Source: Acidobacteriota bacterium (lineage in GTDB: Bacteria > Acidobacteriota > Terriglobia > Bryobacterales > Bryobacteraceae). Taken from it: DNA of 64,000 bases. The translations under genes and the position numbers were made by a program. A model generated the notes under the pieces. The model made no database searches, was not told where the DNA came from, and saw nothing but the letters and a program-made list of their open reading frames with translations. The stretch spans positions 112,631-176,630 of the forward strand of contig JAPKZB010000005.1 of the NCBI GenBank assembly GCA_026393985.1. Direction: 5' to 3'. The stretch's first letter is position 1; each line of letters opens with the position of its first letter. Of the stretch, positions 52,604 to 60,128 are shown piece after piece.

Positions 52604-52612
52604 ATAGTATCA
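52604..52612 (-). promoter_or_regulatory. Extended -10 promoter for the iscS-mnmA operon
   Basis: On the minus strand TGATACTAT is an extended -10 element ending 5 nt before the ATG at 52598. Transcription would start at or just inside the ATG, so the message is leaderless or nearly so. Confidence 0.5.
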
Positions 52613-53586
52613 AGCCATGAAAGTTTGACCGAGCGGATCCAGGCCGTGCCCGCCTGGGGACTCACCGGGCGGAACCGGGCTGTCGGCGGCGGCTGCGGCC
52701 CGGCCGGAATTACGAAACGAAGCCAACGGAACCCGGGTCCGAGCAACATTGGGGGTATCGCCTTCGGCGCGGAGTTCGGTTGCAATGGCGTGATCGGCTC
52801 CCGGTTGAAGCGCTACGGGGTGTTGGCCAAGGCTTGCCGGTTTTCGCGAGGTGGGTGATGAGCTGTCTCTCGTGGTTAAAGACCACCGCGTATCCCTGCG
52901 TTTCTTCTCGTGCGCTATGATCGAGCGCTATTGGATGGTAGGGGATCAGGTCGGGCATCCCCGGCAGTGGGAAGCCGTGTTGTCCCGGGCTGCTCGCGGT
53001 GAAGAGGCCCTTCTGGGCGGAGTCAAACTTCAGCTCCCGATGGCGGTCATCTGAACCCGGAGAGAAGATACGCAGGTTGACGTGATTCGACCGCTCGAGG
53101 TTCTTCCCAAGAATGTCGCTGTTGGAGGGCGATGGGCTGAGCAGCGGTGTCGTGAGCTCGAAGTCGGTGGGCGCTTGAATTTGCGGTACGGCGGCCAGTA
53201 ATCCGCGCGCTACCCGGCCCCAAAGAGCGCCAGCGCCAGGATCAGCCTGGGCCTTCAAACTGGCGCACGTCCGCCAGAACAGCGTGGCCACTGTTTCGTC
53301 ACGGTGCAGCGGGAGCCGGCGTGGGGTACGGAGCTGGTGGTCGCCCAGACCAGGCCCCGCCGCCAACCGGCCCGGCGCACGCCCAGCGCCGCCACAACGA
53401 AGTAGACGGCAGCAGGTTGAGAATCCGGCGTACGGCGTAGAGGCCACAGGGGGTGTCGACAATCAGCGGTTTGGCCACCAGGTGCCACCAGGGACCGCGC
53501 GGATTCCGCGGATCGCACTCCCGGAGGGCGCGGGGGACTCGGCGTCGTGGCGGAGAAAGTAGACCCTGTGGAAGTCCTCCCTCATT

Positions 53587-53625
53587 GGAACAGTGGCGAG
53601 GAACAGTGGCGAGGAACAATGGCGA
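53587..53625. repeat. 13-bp tandem repeat, three copies
   Basis: The unit GGAACAGTGGCGA occurs at 53587 and 53600, and as GGAACAATGGCGA at 53613, followed by a partial fourth (GGAACAA). Aligned with the minus-strand form of the array at 25.87 kb (GAACGGTGAGAAG versus GAACAGTGGCGAG), 9 of 13 positions agree. Confidence 0.95.
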
Positions 53626-53665
53626 GGAACAAAGCGGCGGATACGACCGCGAGCCGCGCAACCAA

Positions 53666-53696
53666 GCCGAGCGAGATGGCCGAGCGAGATGGCCGA
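53666..53696. repeat. Second 13-bp tandem repeat, two and a half copies
   Basis: GCCGAGCGAGATG is repeated at 53666 and 53679, then GCCGA begins a third partial copy. The unit length is again 13 bp, only 40 bp from the first array. Confidence 0.9.
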
Positions 53697-53780
53697 ACGC
53701 CCAAGGACGATCGCTACGGTTGGCACCAGTTTTTCTCCGGTATCCTTTCGATATCCTTTCCGACGCGAATCAAGGGCAGC

Positions 53781-53786
53781 TAGAAT
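53781..53786 (+). promoter_or_regulatory. -10 box immediately upstream of the Rid-like gene
   Basis: TAGAAT lies 7 nt before the ATG at 53794. No Shine-Dalgarno site intervenes, so a leaderless transcript is likely. No convincing -35 is visible. Confidence 0.4.
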
Positions 53787-53793
53787 AGCGGTC

Positions 53794-54540
53794 ATGCTTG
53801 TCGCCAACCCTAAGGGCAATTACTCCTTCCTCCGTGGCATCGCGCCGTACTCAGGCGGGGCCGTCGCCGCCGACGGTTTTGAGATCGTCCACGCGCGTTT
53901 CCATCAGCCCGTTCCCCTCGCGCAGGGCTTTGAGCGGGTCAAGGCCCATCTCGTCGCCATCAACCGGCCGCTGCATGCGCTCTGCTCAATGGAGCTGCGC
54001 TCGCCCCGCCCGTTCACCTTCCAGGGCTTCAACGATTTCAACGCGGGCTACGTGACGGTGCTCAAGAACTGGGGCCTGTTTCTCGGGGAGATGAATCCGG
54101 TGGCGCGCACCAACATTGCGCCCGAAATCGGGGCACCGTCCGAACCAAGCCTGTATGGCTTCGGCTACACGGTGCCTTCGAAAGTGAACCGCAAGACCTT
54201 CATCGTCGCCGGGGCCGGAGAGCTGCCCGAAGGCACGCTCGACCCGCACGATGTGGTTCGCCGCGGCGAACTGTCGGCCGATGCGCTGCGCGTGAAGGCG
54301 GAGTTCGTCATGGGGTTGATGACGGGGCGCCTGCACGGGCTCGGCGTTACCTGGGACCTGGTGAACGTGTCCGAGATGTACACGGTCCATCCGGTATGGC
54401 ATCTGCTGGCCGAACAGGTGGTGCGGCCGATGGCCAAGGGCGCCATCCACGGGGTGACCTGGCACTACTCGCGGCCGCCGATTGAAACCATCGAATTTGA
54501 GATGGACGTGCGCGGTTGTGTGCAGGAGCTATTTCTGTAG
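53794..54540 (+). CDS. Hypothetical protein with weak YjgF/Rid resemblance
   Basis: The track start at 53593 runs through the 13-bp repeats; the ATG at 53794 (MLVANPKGNYSFLRGI) gives 248 residues. Segments such as PFTFQGFNDFNAGYVTVLKNWGLFLGEMNPVARTNIAPE, KTFIVAGAGELPEG and AEFVMGLMTGRLHGLGVTWDLV recall the RidA/YjgF trimer family, which hydrolyses reactive enamines and imines. The likeness is weak, so the product is best treated as unknown. It ends one base before the start of the SAM-hydrolase-like gene and should be co-transcribed with it. Confidence 0.7.
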   Translation: MLVANPKGNYSFLRGIAPYSGGAVAADGFEIVHARFHQPVPLAQGFERVKAHLVAINRPLHALCSMELRSPRPFTFQGFNDFNAGYVTVLKNWGLFLGEMNPVARTNIAPEIGAPSEPSLYGFGYTVPSKVNRKTFIVAGAGELPEGTLDPHDVVRRGELSADALRVKAEFVMGLMTGRLHGLGVTWDLVNVSEMYTVHPVWHLLAEQVVRPMAKGAIHGVTWHYSRPPIETIEFEMDVRGCVQELFL

Positions 54541-55323
54541 ATGACGATCATTACGCTGACGACCGACTACGGTGCCACGGACTCCTATGTCGGGGCGATG
54601 AAGGGCGTCCTGCTCTCGATCTGCCCGAAGGCCACGCTGGTCGATCTCACGCACGAGATACCGGCCTATGATGTCACCGAGGCGGCGTTTGTCTTTGAAC
54701 AGGCTCGCCGCTGGTTTCCGAAAAAGACGATTCATGTGGCGGTGGTCGACCCGGGCGTCGGCAGCACGCGGCGGCCGCTGCTGGTGGAGGTGGGCGGCCA
54801 CTATCTGGTCGGTCCGGACAACGGCATTTTCACCCACGCGCTGGGGCAGAGTGGAGCCAAAGCGCGGGTTTTGACCAATGAAAAGCTGTTTTTGAAACCG
54901 GTGAGCGCCACCTTTCACGGGCGCGACATCTTTGCCCCGTGCGCCGCGCAGCTGGCCGCGGGCTTGGCGCCGGCCAAGCTGGGTAAACTGGTGAAGGACG
55001 CGCTCCGCCTGAACCTGGGCACCAACCAGCGGATCTCCAAGCGGCAGTGGAGCGGAACGGTGCTGCGGGTGGACCGCTTCGGCAATCTGATTACCAGCTT
55101 TTCGACTGCCGAGTTCGGTTGGCTGGCGGAGCGTCCGTTTGAGATTCAGGTGGGTTTTGAGAAGGTGGGCCGGCGCGCCACGCACTTTGCCGAGTGTGAG
55201 TACGGCGAACTCTACGCCATTGTCGGGTCGAGCGGTTTCATTGAGATTGTGCAGCGGGAGGCTTCGGCAGCCAAACGGGTCGGGGTAGTGAGCGGCGCCC
55301 CAGTGGATGTAACCGGCTGGTAG
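54541..55323 (+). CDS. SAM hydroxide adenosyltransferase (DUF62 family)
   Basis: This 260-residue protein has the family opening ITLTTDYGATDSYVGAMKGVL, followed by VVDPGVGSTRRPLLVE, GPDNGIFTHAL, TFHGRDIFAPCAAQLA and VDRFGNLITSF. Family members split S-adenosylmethionine with hydroxide to adenosine and methionine and are related to fluorinase and chlorinase. The halide-loop insertion of fluorinase is not apparent, so the hydroxide type is more likely. The stop TAG forms part of an extended -10 box for the next gene. Confidence 0.9.
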   Translation: MTIITLTTDYGATDSYVGAMKGVLLSICPKATLVDLTHEIPAYDVTEAAFVFEQARRWFPKKTIHVAVVDPGVGSTRRPLLVEVGGHYLVGPDNGIFTHALGQSGAKARVLTNEKLFLKPVSATFHGRDIFAPCAAQLAAGLAPAKLGKLVKDALRLNLGTNQRISKRQWSGTVLRVDRFGNLITSFSTAEFGWLAERPFEIQVGFEKVGRRATHFAECEYGELYAIVGSSGFIEIVQREASAAKRVGVVSGAPVDVTGW

Positions 55324-55326
55324 AAT
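55318..55326 (+). promoter_or_regulatory. Extended -10 promoter for the homocysteine methyltransferase/MTHFR gene
   Basis: TGGTAGAAT spans the stop of the SAM-hydrolase-like gene. Its end lies 10 nt before the ATG at 55337, predicting a leader of only a few bases. Confidence 0.4.
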
Positions 55327-55336
55327 GAGTGGTTAG

Positions 55337-57199
55337 ATGAGTTCCGCAACCCAGTCGAAGACGCGCGCCCAGGAGTTCCGCGAAGCGCTCGCCCAAGGGG
55401 TCCTGGTCGCCGATGGCGCCATGGGCACCATGCTGTATGAGAAAGGGGTGTTCATCAACCGTTGTTACGACGAGTTGAACCTTTCTGCCCCGCATTTGGT
55501 GAAAGAGGTGCACGAGGCCTACGTTAAGGCGGGGGCCCAGATTATTGAAGCCAATACGTTCGGGGCCAACCGCGGGCGGCTGGCTACGTTCAGCCTGGGC
55601 GAGAAGCTGGCGGCGATCAATCAGGCCGGGGTGCGGCTGGCGCGCGAGGCGGCGGGAGACGCGGCGTTTGTGGCCGGTTCGGTGGGTCCGACGGGCCTGC
55701 GCAACGCTTCACCGCAAGAGCTGCGCGAAATTTTTACCGAACAGGCGGCGGTGCTGGTAGGCGCCGGTGTTGACCTGCTGGTACTTGAAACCTTCTTCTC
55801 GATTGAGGAGCTGCGCGAGGCGGTCACGGCCGTGCGGGCCGCCGCAGGCCCGGTGCTGGCCATCGTGGCGCAGGTGACCATCAACGACGATGGGGCGATG
55901 CTGGATGGGACGAGCACAGAGGACTTTACGGCGCTGCTTGATCAGTGGCCCGTGGATGTGATCGGCCTGAACTGCTCGGTGGGTCCCAAGGCGACGCTCG
56001 AAACTGTCGAGCGGATCATGCGGCAGACCGCCAAGCCCGTCTCGGCCATGCCGAACGCCGGGCATCCGGCCGATGTGGAGGGACGCAAGATCTATCTCTG
56101 TTCGCCGGAGTATATGTCGCAGTACGCCCGCCGCTTCCTCTGGGCGGGGGTGAAGATTGTTGGCGGCTGCTGCGGCACGACGCCCGAACACATCAAGCTG
56201 GTCCGCAGCGAGGCGCGCAGCCTGCAGCCCGGCCACCGGACGCTGCCCGTGGCGACGGTGGACGAAACGAAGCCACCGGTGCAGAAGATGCCGCTCGTGC
56301 CGGTGGGGGCGAAGAGTAAGCTGGGGGCCAAGCTGGCCGCCAAGCAGTTCGTGACGTTTGTCGAGATTCTGCCGCCGCGGGGCGTGGACCCCTCGCGCGA
56401 AGTAGCCGGCGCCATTCTGTGCCGGGAGGCGGGCATCGACGTGATCAACGTCCCTGATGGGCCGCGCGCGAGTGCGCGGCTTTCGGCGGCGATCACCTGC
56501 AAGATCTTCCAGGAGCAGGCCGGGATTGAGTCGGTGCTGCACTTCTGCTGCCGGGACCGGAACATTCTCGGCATGCAGTCGGACCTGTTGGGCGCGCATG
56601 CGCTGGGCGTGCGGAATCTGATCTGCATCACCGGCGACCCGCCCCGTATGGGCGCGCACCAGCACGCGACGGCCGTGTTCGACGTCGATGCCATTGGCCT
56701 CGCGGATATCGTCACCAACCTGAACTCGGGGCTGGATATTGGCGGCAACGCGATGGGTTCGCAGACGGCGCTGCTGCTCGGGGTGGGAGCCAACCCGGGT
56801 GCACTGAACATTGACGAAGAGGTCCGGCGATTTGAGCGGAAGGTAGCGGCCGGGGCGGAGTACGTAGTCACCCAGCCGGTGTTCGACATCAAGCTGCTTG
56901 AGAACTTCCTGAAGCGGACCGAACACTGCCGGATTCCAGTGGTTTGCGGCATCTGGCCGCTGACCAGCTATCGGAACGCCCAGTTCATGGTGGACGAGTT
57001 GCGGGTGCCGGTGCCCGAGCCTTTCATGGAACGGATGCGGCAGGCGGCCGATGCGGAGGCGGCGCGGCGGGAAGGCGTGGCGATCGCGCAGGAGATGACG
57101 CGCGAGGTGCAGTGGATGGTGGAAGGGATTCAGCTCAGCGCTCCTTTCGGGCGGTACCAGATGGCGGTTGACGTCGCCGCGGTCATCGAGAAGCGCTAA
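55337..57199 (+). CDS. Bifunctional homocysteine S-methyltransferase / methylenetetrahydrofolate reductase
   Basis: This 620-residue protein joins two enzymes. Residues 10 to about 300 are a homocysteine methyltransferase: VLVADGAMGTMLYEKG, IIEANTFGANR, GLNCSVGP and the zinc-site GGCCGTTPEHI. From about 325 the MTHFR domain has FVTFVEILPPRGVDPSREV, ICITGDPPRMG and GAEYVVTQPVFDIKLL. This fusion resembles YitJ of Bacillus. It reduces methylene-THF and transfers a methyl group to homocysteine to make methionine. Placed behind a SAM hydrolase, it could feed or recycle SAM. Confidence 0.93.
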   Translation: MSSATQSKTRAQEFREALAQGVLVADGAMGTMLYEKGVFINRCYDELNLSAPHLVKEVHEAYVKAGAQIIEANTFGANRGRLATFSLGEKLAAINQAGVRLAREAAGDAAFVAGSVGPTGLRNASPQELREIFTEQAAVLVGAGVDLLVLETFFSIEELREAVTAVRAAAGPVLAIVAQVTINDDGAMLDGTSTEDFTALLDQWPVDVIGLNCSVGPKATLETVERIMRQTAKPVSAMPNAGHPADVEGRKIYLCSPEYMSQYARRFLWAGVKIVGGCCGTTPEHIKLVRSEARSLQPGHRTLPVATVDETKPPVQKMPLVPVGAKSKLGAKLAAKQFVTFVEILPPRGVDPSREVAGAILCREAGIDVINVPDGPRASARLSAAITCKIFQEQAGIESVLHFCCRDRNILGMQSDLLGAHALGVRNLICITGDPPRMGAHQHATAVFDVDAIGLADIVTNLNSGLDIGGNAMGSQTALLLGVGANPGALNIDEEVRRFERKVAAGAEYVVTQPVFDIKLLENFLKRTEHCRIPVVCGIWPLTSYRNAQFMVDELRVPVPEPFMERMRQAADAEAARREGVAIAQEMTREVQWMVEGIQLSAPFGRYQMAVDVAAVIEKR

Positions 57200-57202
57200 C
57201 CT

Positions 57203-57841
57203 GTGGCCACCGATCTCCTCGAAGTCGATCCGACCGAACCCAGCGAAGCCATTATCGCCGCCGCCGCCGAGGCGATTGGGCGGGGTCAAGTGGTGGCGAT
57301 TCCCACCGATGGGCTGTACTCTCTGGTCGCTGATCCGTTCAACCTGCAGGCCGTGGGCCGTGTATTTGCGGCCAAGGGCCGGGAGCCGGGGCGGAGTCTG
57401 CCGCTGCTGGTGAGTGATGTTGGGATGGCCGAGGAACTCTGCGCCGAGGTGTCGGCGCGGTTCCGTTTACTGGCGCGGGTGTTCTGGCCCGGGCCGCTCA
57501 CGCTGATTGTGCCGGCCTCGCCGAAGGTGCCGCTGCGGGCCACGGGGAACACCGGGCGCCTGGGTTTGCGCCATTCGCGCTCTCACGTGGCGCAGGCGCT
57601 GCTGCAGCGCCTGAATCAGCCGTTGATCGCCACGAGCGCCAACATTAGCGGGCAGCCGACGTGTACCAGCGGCATTGCCGTTTTTGGTACGATGGACGGT
57701 CGTCTGGACCTGGTGCTGGACGGCGGCACGTGCCCCGGCCTGGGGCCGACCACGATCGACATTACCGAACCCTACTGGCGCGTAATCAAGGAAGGGGCGG
57801 TGCCGGAAAAAGAACTCGCCGAGGTCTTGCGGCAAACGTGA
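57203..57841 (+). CDS. L-threonylcarbamoyladenylate synthase (Sua5/YrdC/YwlC family)
   Basis: This 212-residue protein starts at GTG 57203, 3 bp after the previous stop. It has GQVVAIPTDGLYSLVADPFN, the substrate-binding opening of Sua5/YrdC, then VFWPGPLTLIVPAS, GRLGLRHSRSHVAQALL and LIATSANISG. The usual KxR-type motif around the first loop is partly altered. It makes threonylcarbamoyl-AMP for t6A37 of ANN-decoding tRNAs. It is co-transcribed with the methionine gene. Confidence 0.88.
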   Translation: MATDLLEVDPTEPSEAIIAAAAEAIGRGQVVAIPTDGLYSLVADPFNLQAVGRVFAAKGREPGRSLPLLVSDVGMAEELCAEVSARFRLLARVFWPGPLTLIVPASPKVPLRATGNTGRLGLRHSRSHVAQALLQRLNQPLIATSANISGQPTCTSGIAVFGTMDGRLDLVLDGGTCPGLGPTTIDITEPYWRVIKEGAVPEKELAEVLRQT

Positions 57842-57848
57842 GGCATAT

Positions 57849-59102
57849 ATGAAGTATTTTCTGCAACGGGACGGCCGTAACTTCGGACCTTACTCCCTGG
57901 ATGACTTGAAGCGTTACCAGAGCGAGGGCCGGATTGGTCCCGACGATCTGATCCGCGCGGAGGACTCGGAGAAGTGGATTCCGCAGACGGAGTTTTTTAA
58001 TCCGCCGGCAGCACCGGTGGTTGCGCCGGCACCGGTGTTGATGCCGCCTACTCCGGCTCCGACTGTCGCGCCGGCCCCAAGTCCGTTTGCTCCGGTGACG
58101 CCTCCGGCCGACAATCCCTTTGCGGTGCCCGGGGCGGGTGCGGGCTTCGGCGCGCCTCCGGCTTCGACCCCGTTTTCGGCGGCTCCGGCGCAGCAGGGTT
58201 TTGGTGCGCCTCCGGCGGCGAATCCGTTTTCGACTCCTTCGGCGCAATCCGGTTTTGGTGCTCCGCCCGCGGGGGCGGGATTTGGGGGGCCGCCCGCGGG
58301 GGCGGGATTTGGGGGGCCGCCCGCGGGGGCGGGATTTGGGGGGCCTCCGGCGGGGGCGGGATTTGGGGGGCCTCCGGCGGCAAACCCGTTTTCGACGTCT
58401 CCAGCGCAACCGGGCTTTGGTGCCCCGCCTGCGGGCCCGGGATTGAGCGGAGCTCCGGTGCCGTCAGGTTTTGGTGCGCCGCCTGCGGGAGCGGGCTTTG
58501 GTGCGCCGCCTGCGGGAGCGGGCTTTGGCGCGCCTCCGGCGGGCGGATTTGGCGGTCCTCCGGTGGGCGGATTTGGCGGTCCTCCGGTGGGCGGATTTGG
58601 CGGCGCTCCGGCGGGCGGCTTCGGCGCTGTTCCGAACCCGGCCGCTTCCGGCGCTTGGCCGGCGCCGCCCGACATGAAGTGGTACCTGGTATTTCTGATT
58701 GGCCTGGTAACCTGTAATCTATTCCTGTTGTACTGGGTCTACAATCAGTGTCAGTTCGTCAAGAAGTTGGATTCCGCCAGCAAGGCGCTTACTTTCTATC
58801 TGGCCGGCATCGGCATCATGTTCGGCGGGGCCATACTCACCGGAATCTTAGCCGTTCTATTAGAAGATACCTCGATGCAGCCGTTAGTTGTCTTACTGTC
58901 GCCGCTCTTTAACGTGGGCGGAGGGGTGCTGATGATTCTGGGTCACTTTAATCTGCGGGCTTCGGTGGAACGGCACTACAATACGGTCGAAAACATCGGT
59001 TTGAAGCTCAGCCCCGTCATGACCTTCTTCTTCAATATCTTCTACTTCCAGTACCACTTCGCGCGGATTGCGGAGTGGAAGAAGACCGGCCGTTTGGCCT
59101 AA
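57849..59102 (+). CDS. GYF_2 domain protein with Gly/Pro/Phe repeats and C-terminal DUF4234-like membrane domain
   Basis: This 417-residue protein starts 7 bp after the previous stop. Residues 1-50 form a GYF_2 domain (YFLQRDGRNFGPYSLDDLKRYQSEGRIGPDDLI). Residues 50 to about 275 are a low-complexity region rich in Gly, Pro, Ala and Phe (GFGAPPAGAGFGGPP). After it come three to four membrane helices (WYLVFLIGLVTCNLFLLYWVYN, ...AILTGILAVLLE) resembling DUF4234. It may be a membrane protein with a proline-recognition domain and a disordered linker. Function unknown. Confidence 0.8.
   Translation: MKYFLQRDGRNFGPYSLDDLKRYQSEGRIGPDDLIRAEDSEKWIPQTEFFNPPAAPVVAPAPVLMPPTPAPTVAPAPSPFAPVTPPADNPFAVPGAGAGFGAPPASTPFSAAPAQQGFGAPPAANPFSTPSAQSGFGAPPAGAGFGGPPAGAGFGGPPAGAGFGGPPAGAGFGGPPAANPFSTSPAQPGFGAPPAGPGLSGAPVPSGFGAPPAGAGFGAPPAGAGFGAPPAGGFGGPPVGGFGGPPVGGFGGAPAGGFGAVPNPAASGAWPAPPDMKWYLVFLIGLVTCNLFLLYWVYNQCQFVKKLDSASKALTFYLAGIGIMFGGAILTGILAVLLEDTSMQPLVVLLSPLFNVGGGVLMILGHFNLRASVERHYNTVENIGLKLSPVMTFFFNIFYFQYHFARIAEWKKTGRLA
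58266..58373. repeat. 27-bp tandem repeat, four copies, inside the GYF protein gene
   Basis: Unit CCCGCGGGGGCGGGATTTGG... of 27 bp, in frame, encoding PAGAGFGGP. Copies start at 58266, 58293, 58320 and 58347 and differ by one or two bases. Confidence 0.93.
58542..58613. repeat. 24-bp tandem repeat, three copies, inside the GYF protein gene
   Basis: In-frame 24-bp units encode GGFGGPPV twice and then GGFGGAPA. They follow the 27-bp array after a further run of GFGAPPAGA repeats. Confidence 0.9.
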
Positions 59103-59108
59103 TCGCCG

Positions 59109-59117
59109 TGCTATCCT
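59109..59117 (+). promoter_or_regulatory. Extended -10 promoter of the 6S RNA candidate
   Basis: TGCTATCCT matches TGN-TAnnnT. A start 6-7 nt downstream falls at 59123-59124, exactly where the closing stem of the RNA begins. Confidence 0.55.
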
Positions 59118-59122
59118 AGAAT

Positions 59123-59327
59123 TTGGAGCGTTTTCGGGGGGCCCAGTTGGGGCCCCTTAAATTTGATCCGATAGTCAAAGTCATGGAGTCCGACTCGCAC
59201 AAATGCGCCGGTGTGCAAGCTCCTGAGCGTAAGCTCCAGGGAGAAGCCTGAAGGCGCGCGGAGGGTTCCCCCGTTCCCAAAGACGGGTCAATGACAGGGG
59301 TTTCATCCTCTCCCCGGAGCGCTCCAA
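59123..59327 (+). ncRNA. ssrS: 6S RNA candidate
   Basis: About 205 nt between the GYF gene and ymdB. The closing stem TTGGAGCG (59123-59130) pairs perfectly with CGCTCCAA (59320-59327). A second stem CGGGG (59135-59139) pairs with CCCCG (59312-59316), separated by small internal loops as in 6S terminal stems. Conserved-looking pieces are GAUCCGAUA (E. coli GAGCCGAUA), GGGAGAAGCCUGAAGGCG (E. coli GAGAAGCCUUA), and the 3' bubble hairpin CCCGTTCCCAAAGACGGG. In several bacterial groups 6S lies near zapA, rny and ymdB, fitting this location. 6S binds sigma70-type RNA polymerase. No covariance search could be run. Confidence 0.68.
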
Positions 59328-59342
59328 CTCGCTCCTGCCTGC

Positions 59343-60128
59343 ATGAATATTCTCTTCATCGGTGATGTGTTTGCCTCTCCGGGGCGTCGCATTGTCGCTA
59401 ACCACTTGCACCAGATTGTCACCGAAGAGCGGATCGATCTGATTGTGGCTAACGTCGAAAACTCGGCAGGGGGCTTTGGCGTAACTGCCGCGATCGCCGA
59501 AGAGCTGTTGTCGCTCGGGGTGGAAGTGATGACCACCGGGAACCATGTGTGGGATAAGACCGAGGTGCATGAGTATTTGCCGCGGCAGCCCCGCCTGTTG
59601 CGGCCAGCCAATTACTCCCCGTCCTTGGCCGGCTCCGGCTTGTATCTCGGCAAGGCCCGCAACGGCGCCGAGTATGCGGTGATGAACCTGCAGGGGCGTA
59701 CCTTCATGGCGACGCTTGACGATCCGTTCCGGAAAGTCGAGGAGTTACTGGCGCAGATCCCTGAGCGAATCAAGGTGCGGTTTATCGACTTTCATGCCGA
59801 AGCGACGAGTGAGAAAGTCGCCTTTGGCTGGTATCTTGACGGCCGGGTGACGGCGGTGGTGGGCACCCATACCCACATCCCGACGGCCGACGAACGCGTC
59901 CTGCCCGGGGGGACGGCCTACCAGACCGACGTCGGGATGACCGGCTCTTATGCCGGGGTGATCGGGGTTGAAAAAGGACCCGTGATCCGGAAGTTTCAAA
60001 CCGCGTTGCCCGTCCGGATGGAACCAGCTAAGGGCATGGTGGAGCTGCACGCGACGATCATCACGGCGGATCCGGAGACGGGCAAGGCCGTGGGGATCCG
60101 CCGCTATGCGCTCGAGGAGCCGGCCTAG
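59343..60128 (+). CDS. ymdB: YmdB family metallophosphoesterase
   Basis: This 261-residue protein matches the TIGR00282/YmdB type: [22 protein letters not shown] (metal Asp), [16 protein letters not shown] (Glu/Asn), [13 protein letters not shown] (Asn-His), [12 protein letters not shown] (His) and [13 protein letters not shown] (His-x-His). In Bacillus YmdB hydrolyses cyclic mononucleotides and affects motility and biofilm formation. It starts 15 bp after the 6S candidate, so it may be made by readthrough from the 6S promoter. Its end overlaps the convergent GTPase gene by 4 bp. Confidence 0.93.
   Translation: MNILFIGDVFASPGRRIVANHLHQIVTEERIDLIVANVENSAGGFGVTAAIAEELLSLGVEVMTTGNHVWDKTEVHEYLPRQPRLLRPANYSPSLAGSGLYLGKARNGAEYAVMNLQGRTFMATLDDPFRKVEELLAQIPERIKVRFIDFHAEATSEKVAFGWYLDGRVTAVVGTHTHIPTADERVLPGGTAYQTDVGMTGSYAGVIGVEKGPVIRKFQTALPVRMEPAKGMVELHATIITADPETGKAVGIRRYALEEPA

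Larger units (their letters stand above)
52614..53793. other. Gene-poor region with decayed coding traces
   Basis: About 1.2 kb without an intact gene. On the minus strand three overlapping frames (ORFs at 53299-53661, 53255-53518 and 52710-53462) each read well over short parts: WWHLVAKPLIVDTPCGLYAVRRILNLL, then YFVVAALGVRRAGWRRGLVWA, then TVATLFWRTCASLKAQADPGAG...VPQIQAPTDFEL. This looks like a membrane-protein gene broken by frameshifts. A second trace at 52850-53060 (ALDHSAREETQGYAVVFNHE) may be part of it or another remnant. The family was not recognised. 13-bp tandem repeats lie at the right end. Confidence 0.5.

Noticed and set aside
57709-58675. Long Pro/Gly-rich minus-strand frames
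   Set aside because: They mirror the GYF gene's repeats and have no homology.
59138-59156. GGGGCCC-AGTTG-GGGCCCC hairpin that looks like an intrinsic terminator of the GYF gene
   Set aside because: It has no T-run after it (TTAAATTT only) and lies inside the 6S candidate, where CGGGG pairs better with the distant CCCCG.
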